A stretch of 64,000 nucleotides of DNA from Alitta virens (lineage: Eukaryota; Annelida; Polychaeta; Phyllodocida; Nereididae): positions 5,912,370 to 5,976,369 of the forward strand of contig OW028579.1 of the NCBI GenBank assembly GCA_932294295.1, read 5' to 3'. Shown one piece after another: positions 45,380-56,595 of the stretch. The stretch's first letter is position 1. Each line of letters starts with the position of its first letter. The notes under the pieces are model-generated. The model was not told the DNA's origin. It saw nothing but the letters and a program-made list of their open reading frames with translations, and ran no database searches. The position numbers and the translations under genes were made by a program.

Positions 45380-46300
45380 CCGTTAGTAGAGAAGAGGCTG
45401 TAAGAGGGACAGGTAGAAATAAGCTCCGTACCTAAAGGGAGCTAACCAGAGTACTGTAACACTGTGTGTCATCACCTCACAGCCCAGTGACCTAATTATG
45501 TACACGTTTTGCTTGTTTGCTTATCTAAAGTAAATTAATCAATTTCTCTTATAGTCTCTAGGTTGGCTTATGGTATTAAAGGTATAACAATGAAATTACC
45601 GAATAATTAGATGTTCATGTGCTGAGTTTACACAATTCATGCTCTGAAAAGCAGGCAATTCAGAAAAATTGCCTAAACTAAAAAAAATCAATTTTTTTTG
45701 TATTTTTAAGAGAAAGTTTCAAAGTTTATACTCAGCCTATTGGCTACATAGTTTAAAAAAGAATGTCCATAATTAGGTCGCTGGGCTGTGAGGTGACAAC
45801 ACACAGTGGTAACTAAGCCTTATAGTTCAGCAATTGCCAAATTTAGATCATGTGTTGCTCCACTTAGAATTGACACATGGCGTTACACAAATGTACATTT
45901 AGATGAAAGAGTTTGTTTCCATTGCATGAACGTTGTTGATAGTGACACAGATCTTAGGCATGAACTTGTTCATACAGCTAGCACTGTTAATGGTGGCTTT
46001 TATGATCTGTCCAGTCACGACCAATTTATATTTGTGTTATGCAGTGAGGAATTTATAAAGAACACTGCTAAAAGGCTCCACTTGTTAGAAAAACTGTGTA
46101 ATTTAATCCAAAATCCTGATGCCTCTGGTGCTATTTTTATGCACTATACATTGTTTTTACTATTATCTCATTCTACTGTTTTTAATTGTTTTATAGTATG
46201 CTGATTTAAGTCTACCATAACTCTTAAAGAGTGGCTTGTTTTTATTGTACATTATCATGCTTTTATTGTAAACAAAGTGAGAAAAATAAAATATCTATCT
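45380..46300 (+). pseudogene. C-terminal LINE remnant split by a MITE
   Basis: Frame 45809-46204 reads KPYSSAIAKFRSCVAPLRID, then TWRYTNVHLDERVCFHCMNV and later a DQFIFVLCSEEFIKNTAKRL block. This matches the order of the zinc-knuckle-like tail after the reverse transcriptase in many LINEs (…AKFRCGVAPLRIETGRY…CPFC…FVFLLS…TAK…). A tail ending AAAATATCTATCTA follows. The frame continues across the 4-bp duplication on the other side of the MITE at 45460-45808. HMNV-type changes and the lack of an RT domain show it is a remnant. Confidence 0.75.
45460..45808. mobile_element. Non-autonomous DNA transposon, CACTGTG termini (copy 2)
   Basis: 349 bp, about 42-bp inverted ends beginning CACTGTGTGTCATCACCTCA, with perfect 4-bp target-site duplication GTAA (45456-45459 and 45809-45812). 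Interior words match 20837-21222. It is inserted into a LINE remnant. Confidence 0.88.
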
Positions 46301-46308
46301 AATACACT

Positions 46309-46427
46309 CCCAGATAGCATTCCAAATTGGCCCAGCGCATCGTTTCCATATAGGCCACTGTCGTTACAACATCATATTAACATCGCCAACATCGCGCCGA
46401 AGTTGAAATGATTTGGAATGCTATCCC
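46309..46427. mobile_element. CCCAGATAG-family MITE
   Basis: Starts CCCAGATAGCATTCCAAATT and ends ATGATTTGGAATGCTATCCC. The interior has CGTTTCCATATAGGCCAC and CGCCAACATCGCGCCG. It sits directly after the LINE tail at about 46300. Confidence 0.85.
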
Positions 46428-46849
46428 AAAAATTATGCAATAAGTCACATGTATATGCCTCAAGAGCAACTAAATAATTATATAAAATGTCTTGACTAAA
46501 AATTATACCTAAATTGTTTATTATTAGAGCATTTATATCTATCAGACCGTTTTATTGTCATATATTTTGCTCCACGTAAATGACAATATGCGAATACATA
46601 AAATGTAAATGAAGTGGAAGTATGGATTAATTTTGAAGCTATTTAACACCATTCAGCTGTCGCAATTTTTCTATCAAGATATGGGATACGTACCTACGCG
46701 AACAGTGATTTTATATCAAAATCTTCAAGGCTGCATATGTACAGCGGGGTTATACTCGTCTAAAAATCATAACTCAACTTGATTTTTGTTTATCTGAGGT
46801 ATCTCCATATTTTCAGGGGTTTGGACTTGACATTCATGATTATCACCCT

Positions 46850-47305
46850 TGCCTACTACTGTGAGTGGCCCCGATACTAAACCTGATGTTCGATTCTTCC
46901 AGCACCATCCAAGTGTTAAAGCAGAGACTACTGTGAGTGGCCCCAGTACTAAACCTGATATTCGACTCTTCCAGCACCATCCAAGTGTTAAAGCAGAGAC
47001 TACTGTGAGTGGCCCCAGTACTAAACCTGATGTTCGATTCTTCCAGCACCATCCAAGAGTTAAAGCAGAGACTACTGTGAGTGGCCCCAGTACTAAACCT
47101 GATGTTCGATTCTTCCAGCACCATCCAAGAGTTAAAGCAGAGACTACTGTGAGTGGCCCCATTACTAAACCTGATGTTCGATTCTTCCAGCACCATCCAA
47201 GTGTTAAAGCAGAGACTGCTGTGAGTGGCCCCAGTACTAAACCTGATGTTCGATTCTTCCAGCACCATCCAAGTGTTAAAGCAGAGACTAATGTAAGTGG
47301 CTCCA
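46850..47305. repeat. 72-bp minisatellite, about six units, open in several frames
   Basis: Units of 72 bp containing TGTGAGTGGCCCCAGTACTA, ACCTGATGTTCGATTCTTCC and AGCACCATCCAAGTGTTAAA. Plus-strand translation is a 24-residue repeat (VSGPSTKPDVRFFQHHPSVK then AETT), open for 174 codons; the minus strand is open for 186 codons. Differences between units change amino acids in the plus frame (D/S, V/I, F/L, S/R, S/I, T/A), so there is no sign of protein-level constraint. I call it a minisatellite, with a small chance that it is a repeat-bearing exon. Confidence 0.75.
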
Positions 47306-47333
47306 ATAGTAAAACCGGATGTTCCACCTTAAG

Positions 47334-47516
47334 AACACGTCCAGCAGGAAATCAAAGTAACATTGAAAAGTGATCACATTGCTAAGATGAAGAAGAATAG
47401 CAGGAAAATAATTGAGATGAGAAAATTAGATGAAGAGATGTTCGCAGGTAGAGGACGATTATCAGAAAGATCGTCGAAAGCCCAAGACAAGCTGGCTATA
47501 TTGGCTGCATTTACGG
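47334..47516 (+). CDS. Possible exon, basic/helical, unrecognised
   Basis: After a TAA at about 47331 an open frame reads EHVQQEIKVTLKSDHIAKMK, then KNSRKIIEMRKLDEEMFAGR and GRLSERSSKAQDKLAILAAF, followed by ACG|gtaaaac, a weak donor. Charged, helix-prone composition and no repeat origin make it coding-like, but I recognise no family and no supported acceptor. Confidence 0.3.
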
Positions 47517-47851
47517 TAAAACAAATATTTCTGCTGTAATGTTGGATAAACTATTATGCATCTTTTTATTTGCATATTAACTGTCGTACGCTATGATGTT
47601 AAGATCACTATGAACTTTGGTTGGTTCCGTGTTGCAACTCTAGTCTGACGTTTTGCGCATCCTTATTTCGAAGATTCTAGACATCTGATTGGCTGAGAGG
47701 CCATAAAATTAATCATTTTTTTGCTGGCGATGACGGTTGATGATCATTCCTGTCTAATAATTTTCGGAAATAGGGTAAGCCATGACCCATCACAACCTAA
47801 ATTTCAGGTAAACATATCATAGTGAAGATGAGTCATTTACTTTGACGGGCA

Positions 47852-48446
47852 ATGACGCGGGACATGAATGAATTGTCTGCCTCTCGTACAAAGAATTTCG
47901 AAGATGATGAACAACAGCTTGAAAACCTCAAATACAGTTCTGAATTTTACAGAGAAGCAAATGCAGGGGCACCGGCTGTTGAGCGACTTGTCTTACAGCC
48001 AGATGATGCTGTCGCCATGTCCATGCTGTTGGTCAGCACATCCACCAGGTCCCACCATCCATCGAAACAGCAGAGGACCATCAATATGTTGAGATATATC
48101 AAAATATTATGGGTGGGATTTCCTTGTTTTAAGAAGAGGCAAGGACAGAAGGGCAAAAATAACATTTACGAACAAGATCCGCTTGAAGGAACGTCAGCAA
48201 CATACAATGACCATCTTCAGATGCCCTTGAAGGATGCCTCTAGATACTAAAGACAAAGGCAAGAAAAAGAGCAAAGAAAGTTGGTTTAAAGGATTTGATA
48301 ACAACAAGAAAAGCAAGACAAAGAAAGATCATTACGCATTGGAGGAAATTGAGAGAGTTCCATCAGAAGAAGCTGACCGAGCAGCTGACTTCAACAAACC
48401 ATCTGAGCCAAAGAAAGGGCTTCCTAAGAAACTCAAGTCTAAGTAG
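47852..48446 (+). CDS. Possible coding exon(s) with a frameshift, unrecognised
   Basis: The first frame (47852-48250) contains ASRTKNFEDDEQQLENLKYS, APAVERLVLQPDDAVAMSML and RYIKILWVGFPCFKKRQGQK, and stops at 48250. A second frame takes over from 48234 (MPLDTKDKGKKKSKESWFKG, then DHYALEEIERVPSEEADRAA) and ends KKLKSK-stop at 48446. Both halves look coding and overlap by 17 bp in different frames. This suggests one ORF of about 200 codons broken by a 1-nt indel, real or from assembly. The basic C-terminus resembles no family I know. Confidence 0.35.
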
Positions 48447-48689
48447 ATTAATGTCGATTTATTGGATACACTATGTGTCAATAAGTTAAAAATAAGAAAT
48501 AGTTTTGAAAAATAATTAATTAAAATTACTAAAATTTAAAAGAGTTTTCAAATAAACTAATAAAATCATAAAAAAGGAAAATATAAGTATGCAATACTTC
48601 TCTGAAGTAAATATAAGTATTTGACAACTAGCGTACACCATCCCTGAGCATAGTACCTAAATTAGCGGAGAAGATAGATATACCCAATA

Positions 48690-49990
48690 ATTCCAGTTAA
48701 AATTATTATTTAAACAACCCAATTAACCAAAACTTACAATATAAAGATATTAACTGCGAAGAGGTCATCAAAATAATAGAATGTAGAACAAGCTGTGTTC
48801 ACGATGGCATTTCAAATAAAATATTAAAGCAAATTAAACGCGAATTAGCAGAACCAATAGCATTGATAATTAACCAATCAATTTCACAAAATAGCCAAAA
48901 TAGTTCCATTATATAAAGCAGGTGATATCCATTCATTCAATAACTATAGGCCATTCTCTATCTTCCTAGTATATGAAAAAAAATTTGAAAAGTTCCTTTT
49001 CATTCAATCAAATATATAAATATTTTATCAAAACGCATGGTTTTTGCCTCATTATAATTAGATAAAAACCATGCATTTATCCTTCTCATGGAAAACGCAA
49101 GTGGCACATTTGGCCATGTAGCAGCATTAAAATTACTGGATAAAATAACAATAGAAATGGATAAAGGACAAGTACCTCAGAGTTTTTTCTTGATTTTTTG
49201 TCAAAGGCGTTTGACCCAACAGATCATAATGTTTTGTCAAACAAACTAAAATATTATTGCATTGAGAATAAATATTTACATCTTGTAAGCAGTGACCTCT
49301 CTGATCAATATCAATATGTATAACTTGACAATAATAAATCTGATTCATTATTGATTAAAACAGGGGTTCCATACGGGTCAATTTTGGACCCGCTTTTATT
49401 TTTAATCTATCTAAATTTATGTCTGCAATAAGTAGCTGTTTTCATCCCATTATGTATGCTGACGATTCTACGTAAACGACAACATTAAATGCAGTGAATA
49501 ACATGACTAATACAATAGAAACTAACTTTGATAATGAATAATACAATTTAACAAATGGTTGAAAGTGAGTAAATTGTCCCTAAATTGTAATAAAAGTAAA
49601 GCAATGGTATTTCATATGCCACATTCCTTTACTTATCTGGAAATCCCACATAGACCACATCTGTACAAAAATTTCTAAAGTTGTGGGTATAATAAATAAA
49701 CTAAAGAACTTCCTCTCACGTAGAATTTTACTGAATATATATAACACTCTTATTGTTCCACATTTAAATTATGGTGCTCTATCATGGGAAAAATATAATG
49801 ATAAATTGTTTAGGGTACAAATAAAAACTAAACAATCAATAACTTTATGCAAGTACAATGTGCATACTACAGTTTTTTAACTGCACTTTTTAAAGAACTA
49901 GGTTTATCAAAAAGTAAGGACATATGTGCCCTACATTATTTTAAATTTTGCTTCAGGTTGGAGAATGAGATGCTTCCTGGTTAGTTTCAG
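48690..49990 (+). pseudogene. Degenerate non-LTR retrotransposon, reverse-transcriptase remnant
   Basis: Ordered RT motifs across shifting frames: ECRTSCVHDGISNKILKQIK, VPLYKAGDIHSFNNYRP, LDKITIEMDKGQVPQSFFL, SKAFDPTDHN, KTGVPYGSILDPLLFLIYLN, MYADDST, then after the RT HIDHICTKISKVVGIINKLK and LLNIYNTLIVPHLNYGALSW. This is a Jockey/CR1-like LINE, different from the 41.4-kb one. Stops, frameshifts and a MITE fragment at 49030-49120 inside it show it is dead. Confidence 0.85.
49030..49120. mobile_element. Truncated ACATGGCCAA fold-back element inside a LINE
   Basis: Keeps AAAACGCATGGTTTTTGCCT, the complementary AAAAACCATGC arm, and the right end GTGGCACATTTGGCCATGTA. The left outer arm is missing. 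Same family as 50114-50268 and 51312-51455. Confidence 0.8.
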
Positions 49991-50113
49991 TCAGGTATGT
50001 CCTAAAGTGGTCTCCAGTGTCATGGTGGCCGAAGGGTTTACTTTGTTGGTCTCGTAGTTTCGTGGGGCGACAGCCACTTTCGCCCTACGAAAGCACCATC
50101 TTTATAACCACGA

Positions 50114-50268
50114 TACATGGGCAAATGTGCCACGTGCGTTTTCCATGAAAAGGATAAACGCATGGAAAACGCATGGTTTTTAGCTAATTATAATGAGGCA
50201 AAAACCATGCGTTTTCCATGCGTTTATCCAAACGCATGGAAAACGCACGTGGCACAATTGGCCATGTA
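50114..50268. mobile_element. ACATGGCCAA fold-back MITE, TA-flanked
   Basis: 155 bp, nearly fully self-complementary. Outer ends are TACATGGGCAAATGTGCCAC and the complement of TACATGGCCAATTGTGCCAC. Repeated GCGTTTTCCATGCGTTT/AACGCATGGAAAACGC words sit around an AT-rich loop. TA at both ends suggests Tc1/mariner-type insertion (inference). Confidence 0.88.
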
Positions 50269-51311
50269 GTACCATCATTTGTGGCACGAAAGTTACGAAC
50301 TTGCCCCCTCATGGCTGGTTTTAGCTAATTATCTCCATAAATATCGAACGTACATAGATTTTATGCAGGTCCACAGATACCTCTATCATAGATACATCTC
50401 ATAAGACCAAGAACAATGCTATACAATGTAGATGCTTCTGACTCGGTTATGAGGGGCTGCCTTGCGAATGAACAACTATGGAAAGAACTTATCAATTCAA
50501 TTTTACTGAATGACGTGCAGTTATAATATTTGAGGCGCATGGTAAAACATTAAAAAAATTTGTGAAAATATGCCATCTACAATTACACAATGACACAGTT
50601 TGAAGCATGTAGAGGAAATAGTTTTAAAGATCTGATCCTGAAACAAAAGTGTGACGTCCGCCCGCCTGAACAAGTTTTGACTTGAACAAGTGACCTCTTT
50701 GAACTCTGACTAAACAGGGAGACAAAATGCAGGGGCAGTGGCAACATTTTGCTTATTGGTCTTTTTTAAACATTAAGAATTAAAAGCACAAAATATTCCA
50801 ATAAATTCTAAAGCAGGCCATGCTGGATGCAAACATTTTTAAATTGTGTGCCCTGGTGGGACGGGGGGGGGGGGGGGGCATTAATGAATGTGAAACATAT
50901 CTGTCAAATGTACAAGAAACATATATGGACTGATTCATAAAATGTACAATAAAAATATTTCTTCAGCGTTGTGTGCAACCAAATGTAGAATGAATCAACC
51001 GAAAAAGACATGTACAGTGATTCTAGTATTACAACATTGGCTTCCTGTTACTAAATGTGCCATGAACACGCTACAGTTAGCAATTGAATCAATAATGTCT
51101 TGGACTCTCTTTAAAAATACCCATTCAAATGTTCCTGTATTTTCATGCTTGCGTTAACACGAACAATAGCAGAAACCTTGACCGGAAAAAAATCAAATAG
51201 GCTGGAGTTTTGCACTTCATGATTCAATGAATAATAATGTTATTGTCCTTAAGAACGGTGGTAATATTGAGGAGTTCATTTAAAGTCTGGTGGATCTCAA
51301 TTTCAAAACTG

Positions 51312-51455
51312 TACATGGCCAATTGTGCTACGTGCGTTTTCCATGCGTTTGGATAAATGCATGGAAAACGCATGGTTTTTTCCTTATTATGATTAGCTAA
51401 AAACCATGCGTTTATCCTTCTCCAGGAAAACGCACGTGGCACATTTGGCCATGTA
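51312..51455. mobile_element. ACATGGCCAA fold-back MITE, TA-flanked
   Basis: 144 bp. Left end TACATGGCCAATTGTGCTAC, right end GTGGCACATTTGGCCATGTA; inner arms carry ACGCATGGTTTTT and AAAAACCATGCG. The short minus-strand ORF through it is a by-product of the hairpin. Confidence 0.88.
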
Positions 51456-52399
51456 CCTTTTATGATCATTATGTTATGACTTATGTGTGCCCTTAAGAAT
51501 GGTAATTAAATGCATACTTTTAATATTATGTGATGACAGATATCACGTTTTGGATTAACATATTCAATCAATTGTTGTTATTTCTCTATATAGATTTTGT
51601 AATACATCTCAATCGTGCAATAATATTTACTTTTAGGTATATCCCAGACATAGTGAAAAAGTGACCATTTTGCGTTTACTTTGTTAATTTCCAAATTGCA
51701 TGAGTTCTAGAGCTGTGCCAGAAATTGGAGATTGGTCATGAAATAAGAACCGGTTGTTTCTTTGAGGCTACTCAACTGTGAAAAATTATAAATCACACGA
51801 CGAAGTAATGAGCTATATTACTATATTACTGTATTTTGTGTATTGTTATATGGGAGGTATAACATTTTATGCACACATGCAAAACCTTGGCTTCTATCCA
51901 TTTTGTTTGCATTAAATACAGGGGGCATCTGTGCATGTGTGTTTAAAGATATGTTAGTTTTTTTCTTTTAAGTCAAGTTCCCACTCGTGCAGTTACTCAA
52001 GCACACTAAGCAGAATTGAAGTGAGAAAGGTGAAAGAAAAAAAAATAGCATGGCATCTACATTTTATGTATGTTCTTGTATGAAATTAGTTGTGGTAAAT
52101 CTACAATTTAATGTTGATATTTTGATTTTAAGTAATTATTTCTTTAACCATTACACTATTCATAATATAGAAATATCAAATAGGTATTTACAAATTATAA
52201 AAACATTTCTCATAATCACTTACATTTTCCTGCTACTGCTTTTTATACTGCCCCTTGTTGCACATATGTGATCAAATCATTCGTCTGCCATGTTAGTCAA
52301 AATGGCTCGAATTCAATTGTGCACTCTGAAAATAATTGGCTTGCTCCAGTTCACATCATATGAAGCCCCTAAGCAAACTTGTCAGCACAATTTTTTTTT

Positions 52400-52640
52400 C
52401 ACTCATGATCATTTCATTTCCCTTGCGATGTTTTTGCATTTGCACACGGTGTTTTTGTGTTCCCTCACGATATTATCAAGTTCCCTCGCAATCTTATCGT
52501 GTTCTATCGTGACCATCATGTTCCCTCACGATGGAACGCAATCTTTGTGATGGAAGTTCATGGAACCTGCTCTTTTTGTGAGGAAACGCATTCTAGTAGT
52601 GAGAGAACACGCTAATTTTTGAGAGGGAATGCAATTTTTT
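52400..52640. repeat. Degenerate short repeats GTTCCCTCACGAT / GTGAGGGAACGC
   Basis: Successive variants of TTCCCTCACGAT on the top strand switch to complementary GAGAGGGAATGC-like words, so the tract is loosely palindromic. No coding signal. Confidence 0.5.
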
Positions 52641-52649
52641 TTAGGGAAC

Positions 52650-52830
52650 GCGAACACGACTACCAAGGGTCCCTGGAAATTCATTGGGAACCACTCACCA
52701 AAGATTGCGCACAACTAACCCAGCCACACTATTGTCCTTTCCTCAATTCAAAGTTGCTTAATTATATTCAAGGAATACAAAACCGCCAAAATTAGGATAT
52801 TATACACTTTTTGCGAAGCGTTCTAGAGTG
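52650..52830 (-). mobile_element. Dispersed repeat fragment (GGGTCCCTGGAAA family)
   Basis: Contains AAGGGTCCCTGGAAATTCA, GCGCACAACTAACCCAGCCA and AGGATATTATAC words, also found at 58258-58420 and, in opposite orientation, at about 350-560. Confidence 0.6.
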
Positions 52831-53542
52831 TTGAACATGGAACTATTTTGCGCGTTCAGCAATGCATTTGACTGTGCAATAATATTATTTTAAGAGTCCA
52901 CGTGAGTTTTGGTACACTGCGAGCTGTTATTTTTACTGACCTGTCTGCTTACTAAATGCATGTGCAGATGTATATTTGATTGAATCAGTTTTTTTAATAT
53001 ATAACTCTTCAATGTCTTCTAAATATCAAGAATGTTGAAAGTTGAATGCTATTTTGGATAAGGATAAAAAGAGTGAAATGCAATTTTTGGCTGATCTTAG
53101 CATTTTTTGGCAGTTTTTTCAACTGATCTAGAACTTTTTTTGTTTAGCGGGTTAGCGAATTTTAGTCAATATCAACAGAGTTGGTGCGCATTTCACTACA
53201 GTTAGTCATAATGAAGTGATACACGCCGCCCTCCAAAAATATATTACCAGTTGAGAGCAGTGTTATATTTTTAAAGGGTGATGTTCATGGTTGTTTTTAA
53301 AAGTCATTAAATAAAATATATATTGTGTTGGACAGTCACCCAAGACACCATCAATTGTCTAATAAAATTAGTTGTCGAACAATCTGGGCAATAAAATTTC
53401 CAGTGTACACGGTAGATGCCTTTTTCTTGCTCATGAGAAACATCTGTAAGTTAAGGCCAAATTACAATACTTGCAAGTCTTGAGACTTCATGGTTACATG
53501 GCCACACGCCATTAAGAACAAATAAAAAAAGGGACCAACTTT

Positions 53543-53836
53543 GGGTAGTTTTTTTAAAGAGATACAGCATGTTATAGCCATTGTATGATTAGAGTAAACA
53601 CAATGACATGGCTGTAAATAATTAAAAACTTAGCTGGTTAAAAAACAAATACAGGGTGCGAAGAAAAATGTTGCACCACGTTCCATACTGATCAACGTTA
53701 AAAGATTATTATACAAGAAGTTGGGAGTCAGAAGGATATATTGAATAAAATTGAAATATGGAATATAATTAAACCTTCCTGTGTTTCAATCATTTTACTG
53801 TATTTACAGTATGTCTTATAAGCAAATGCAAATTTG
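53543..53836. repeat. ~290-bp direct repeat, copy 1
   Basis: Runs from GGGTAGTT through CAATGACATGGCTGTAAATA, GTTGCACCACGTTCCATACT and TCTTATAAGCAAATGCAAAT. It recurs at 55382-55649 with about 90% identity and a small deletion. Confidence 0.85.
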
Positions 53837-55314
53837 TCTACAGTATAGTTCCAGCTAACATGTGTATTTTATGAATTTTTTTTTTTTCAAATCTTGTTTT
53901 CCTCAAGCCATTTGTACCATGCTATAGGAATGCTCTGCAAATTTGACTTCTTTTTTCTTTTTAAATTTCTTAGTCATGCAAAAAGTATGACATATCAGTC
54001 AAATAGAGGGGACAGCGATTCATTTTAACACATTTTTAATTCCAAAACTCTTTCGGAACAAGAAGTTTTTGCACTTCAGTTTTAGGCTGGCTGTAATGTG
54101 AGAGACTTATTTACAACTTACTAAGTTAGATGGCTGGACTTGTTCATTATCGTTCCTTAAATGTTAAAAATGAACATTAGCGAAGGACCTTCCAAGAAGA
54201 CTTCCGTATTGGGCCACTAAGCACCTTAGACTTAACAAGCCTATTTATTGACTATGTAGTGTTCTCTCATGGATCCCCGGGGCTAGGGTAGTGCAAGTTA
54301 AGAAAGATAACTGGGATTGAAAGTCAAGTAAAATAATCCAGTTTGACTTTTTTACAAGACATCTTGCTGCCATTTCTATTGAATGTCTAGGGGTAAATAA
54401 GGTGCATAAATCTGTTATGTGCCCTCTTGCATGAAATCATGTAGCTAATAGAATAAAAAAATGTTAATGCAAAAAGGTCCATAATTGCCTTAAAGTGTAT
54501 TTTTTTGGGATGTGTAGAAGGGTAGGAACATACGCTTCAATAGTGGATATTCATGGAAGGTTCTCTATATTTCCACCAGGTGGCTATGAAAGAATACTGC
54601 AATTCTATTGGCTGAAAAAGTTCCCGCCCTTGGCTGTGATTGGCTGAAGCGGAATGCATCCTAGCAGCAGTATTTTTAGTGCATTTTAATGTATATTGAC
54701 ACCTTATCATTCAGTTGATTTTTGTTATTTTCTGAGAAAGTTATATTTATTGAATAAGTCAGTAATATCTTCTATGTCTGAAAAGCAAAATGAGTAATAA
54801 GAGGAGAGGAAGGACTTATGTCTTGCTGAACTCAGGGCTCTTCAGTGAAAAGACTCTATTCCTCATGACATACAAAGACCCTTCTAAATACCAATGCACA
54901 TGTTTCACTTCTTTTCTTTGCCAAACTCATATATTTCCAACAATAATTCTGATCTGGGCTGACTAAGTCACTGCCTCTTTCTAAAGCTGATTTGGTGACG
55001 TCACAATTGCAGCTTGATTGTGATGTAACAATGGTCCATTGTGAGGTCACAATTGCATACTCTAAGTCATGCAAGAAACAATGGTGAAAGACGCTAATAT
55101 TTTTCTTATGAAAATGCATTGTAAACCTTCATTGTTTGGTACAGAATTGTGCTCTTCATCTTGAATATGGATGAACCCTCTGGTCAAAGGTTACTGATTA
55201 CATCAGTGATGAAAATGATGCTGCAAGTCAGGTCAGTTTAAAGTTATTTGTTCAAACCTTATTTCACAATGAAATGAATTGCCCTGTACGTACTTACTTT
55301 TTTGCATCAACTAT

Positions 55315-56595
55315 ACTCGGCGACAGTGAATTTCGCCATGACAGCGAGATTCGCCACCCCCCGAAAACTACAATAAACATGGGTAGTTCATTTTCAAGAG
55401 ATACAGCATGAGATAGCCATTGTATGATTAGAGTAAACACAATGACATGGCTGTAAATAATTAAAAAAACTTAGCTGGTTAAAAAACAAATACAGGGTGT
55501 GAAGAAAAAAGTTGCACCACGTTCCATACTGACCAATGTTATAAGATTATATAGTAAATAAAATTGAAATATGGAACATAATTAAACCTTCCTGTGTTTC
55601 AATCATTTTACTGTATTTACAGTATGTCTTATAAGCAAATGCAAATTTATCATGCCGCAGCGTAAGAACACTGTCAATGATCTGTACAATTAGTTTTGTA
55701 ACAAATCAAGTCATTGCAGTGTGTAATATGTAGCTGTCAATGCCAGGAGTAAGCGAAGTTACTGTGTCTCCAGATTTAACACATTCAAGTAATTATATAA
55801 GCCAATGCTGCACCATTACACATGCCCACTTTTGCACAACAATTTAGTCTTAATTTACAATAAATAATTTAAAAAATATAAGTTTTTCATGCCATCAAAA
55901 CTCAGTATGTAAACATACCCAGTGTGTTTCCAATTTTAGTCTGGATTTTCTCTCAATGTTTGATTTATTTTTAGTAATTAATGTCTGATAAAATCATTAG
56001 TTAACACACAAATTTGGTATGCCCTGAATAATAAAGGTTTATTTTCAACTATTTGATTAGTCTTAGCAAATTGCACTTTGACAGACTATGCAGCTTAACA
56101 TGTTTCAATGGCGCTGCGATCGCTTACACTTGCCCCCTGGTGTGAAAAATCGCAAAACAATAGCGTGGCTAGCGCGAACGTCATCGATTCAAGGTTATTC
56201 GCAAATATTCTGGGCTCCCCATTAACAAAGAGATCCTTTCTATGTACCGTTAGAATTGTTACAGTCAGGTAAACAAGTTTTTTTCTAAGTTTGAAGCTGG
56301 ATGTGTACTCGTTACGAAATTATGGCCTGTTGAACCGACGACGTTGTTTTGACGTGATGACATAGTCTCGTTCTGGCCCATTGGTCAAAGAGCGATATTA
56401 AGTTGATCTTCCATAGGATTACATGTATTTTTGAAAACAGCGATAATAGGTGAAATCAATTTTTATCCAGTTCCGGTTGGCTTGTCCACTGTGTAGCCAC
56501 TCGTCTACGGGAAGTGAGATTCGCTCATATAATCCTGTTTTAGGGAAGGGGGGTGGCGAATCTCGTTGTCGTGGCGAAAATCACTGTCGCCGAGT
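55315..56595. mobile_element. 1.28-kb element with ACTCGGCGACAGTGA inverted ends
   Basis: The left end ACTCGGCGACAGTGAATTTC continues GCCATGACAGCGAGATTCGCCACCCCC. The right end is its near-perfect complement (GGGGGTGGCGAATCTCGTTG through CACTGTCGCCGAGT), giving arms of about 50 bp. No transposase ORF lies inside; the interior contains a dispersed direct repeat and a GC-richer block (about 56105-56350). Probably a non-autonomous DNA transposon. Confidence 0.75.
55382..55649. repeat. ~270-bp direct repeat, copy 2
   Basis: Partner of 53543-53836. It lies just inside the left end of the inverted-repeat element 55315-56595, so the element may have captured it or the repeat may have inserted there. 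Confidence 0.85.

Noticed and set aside
53543..55649. LTR retrotransposon
   Set aside because: Direct repeats lack LTR ends, and no gag, protease, RT or integrase is found between them.
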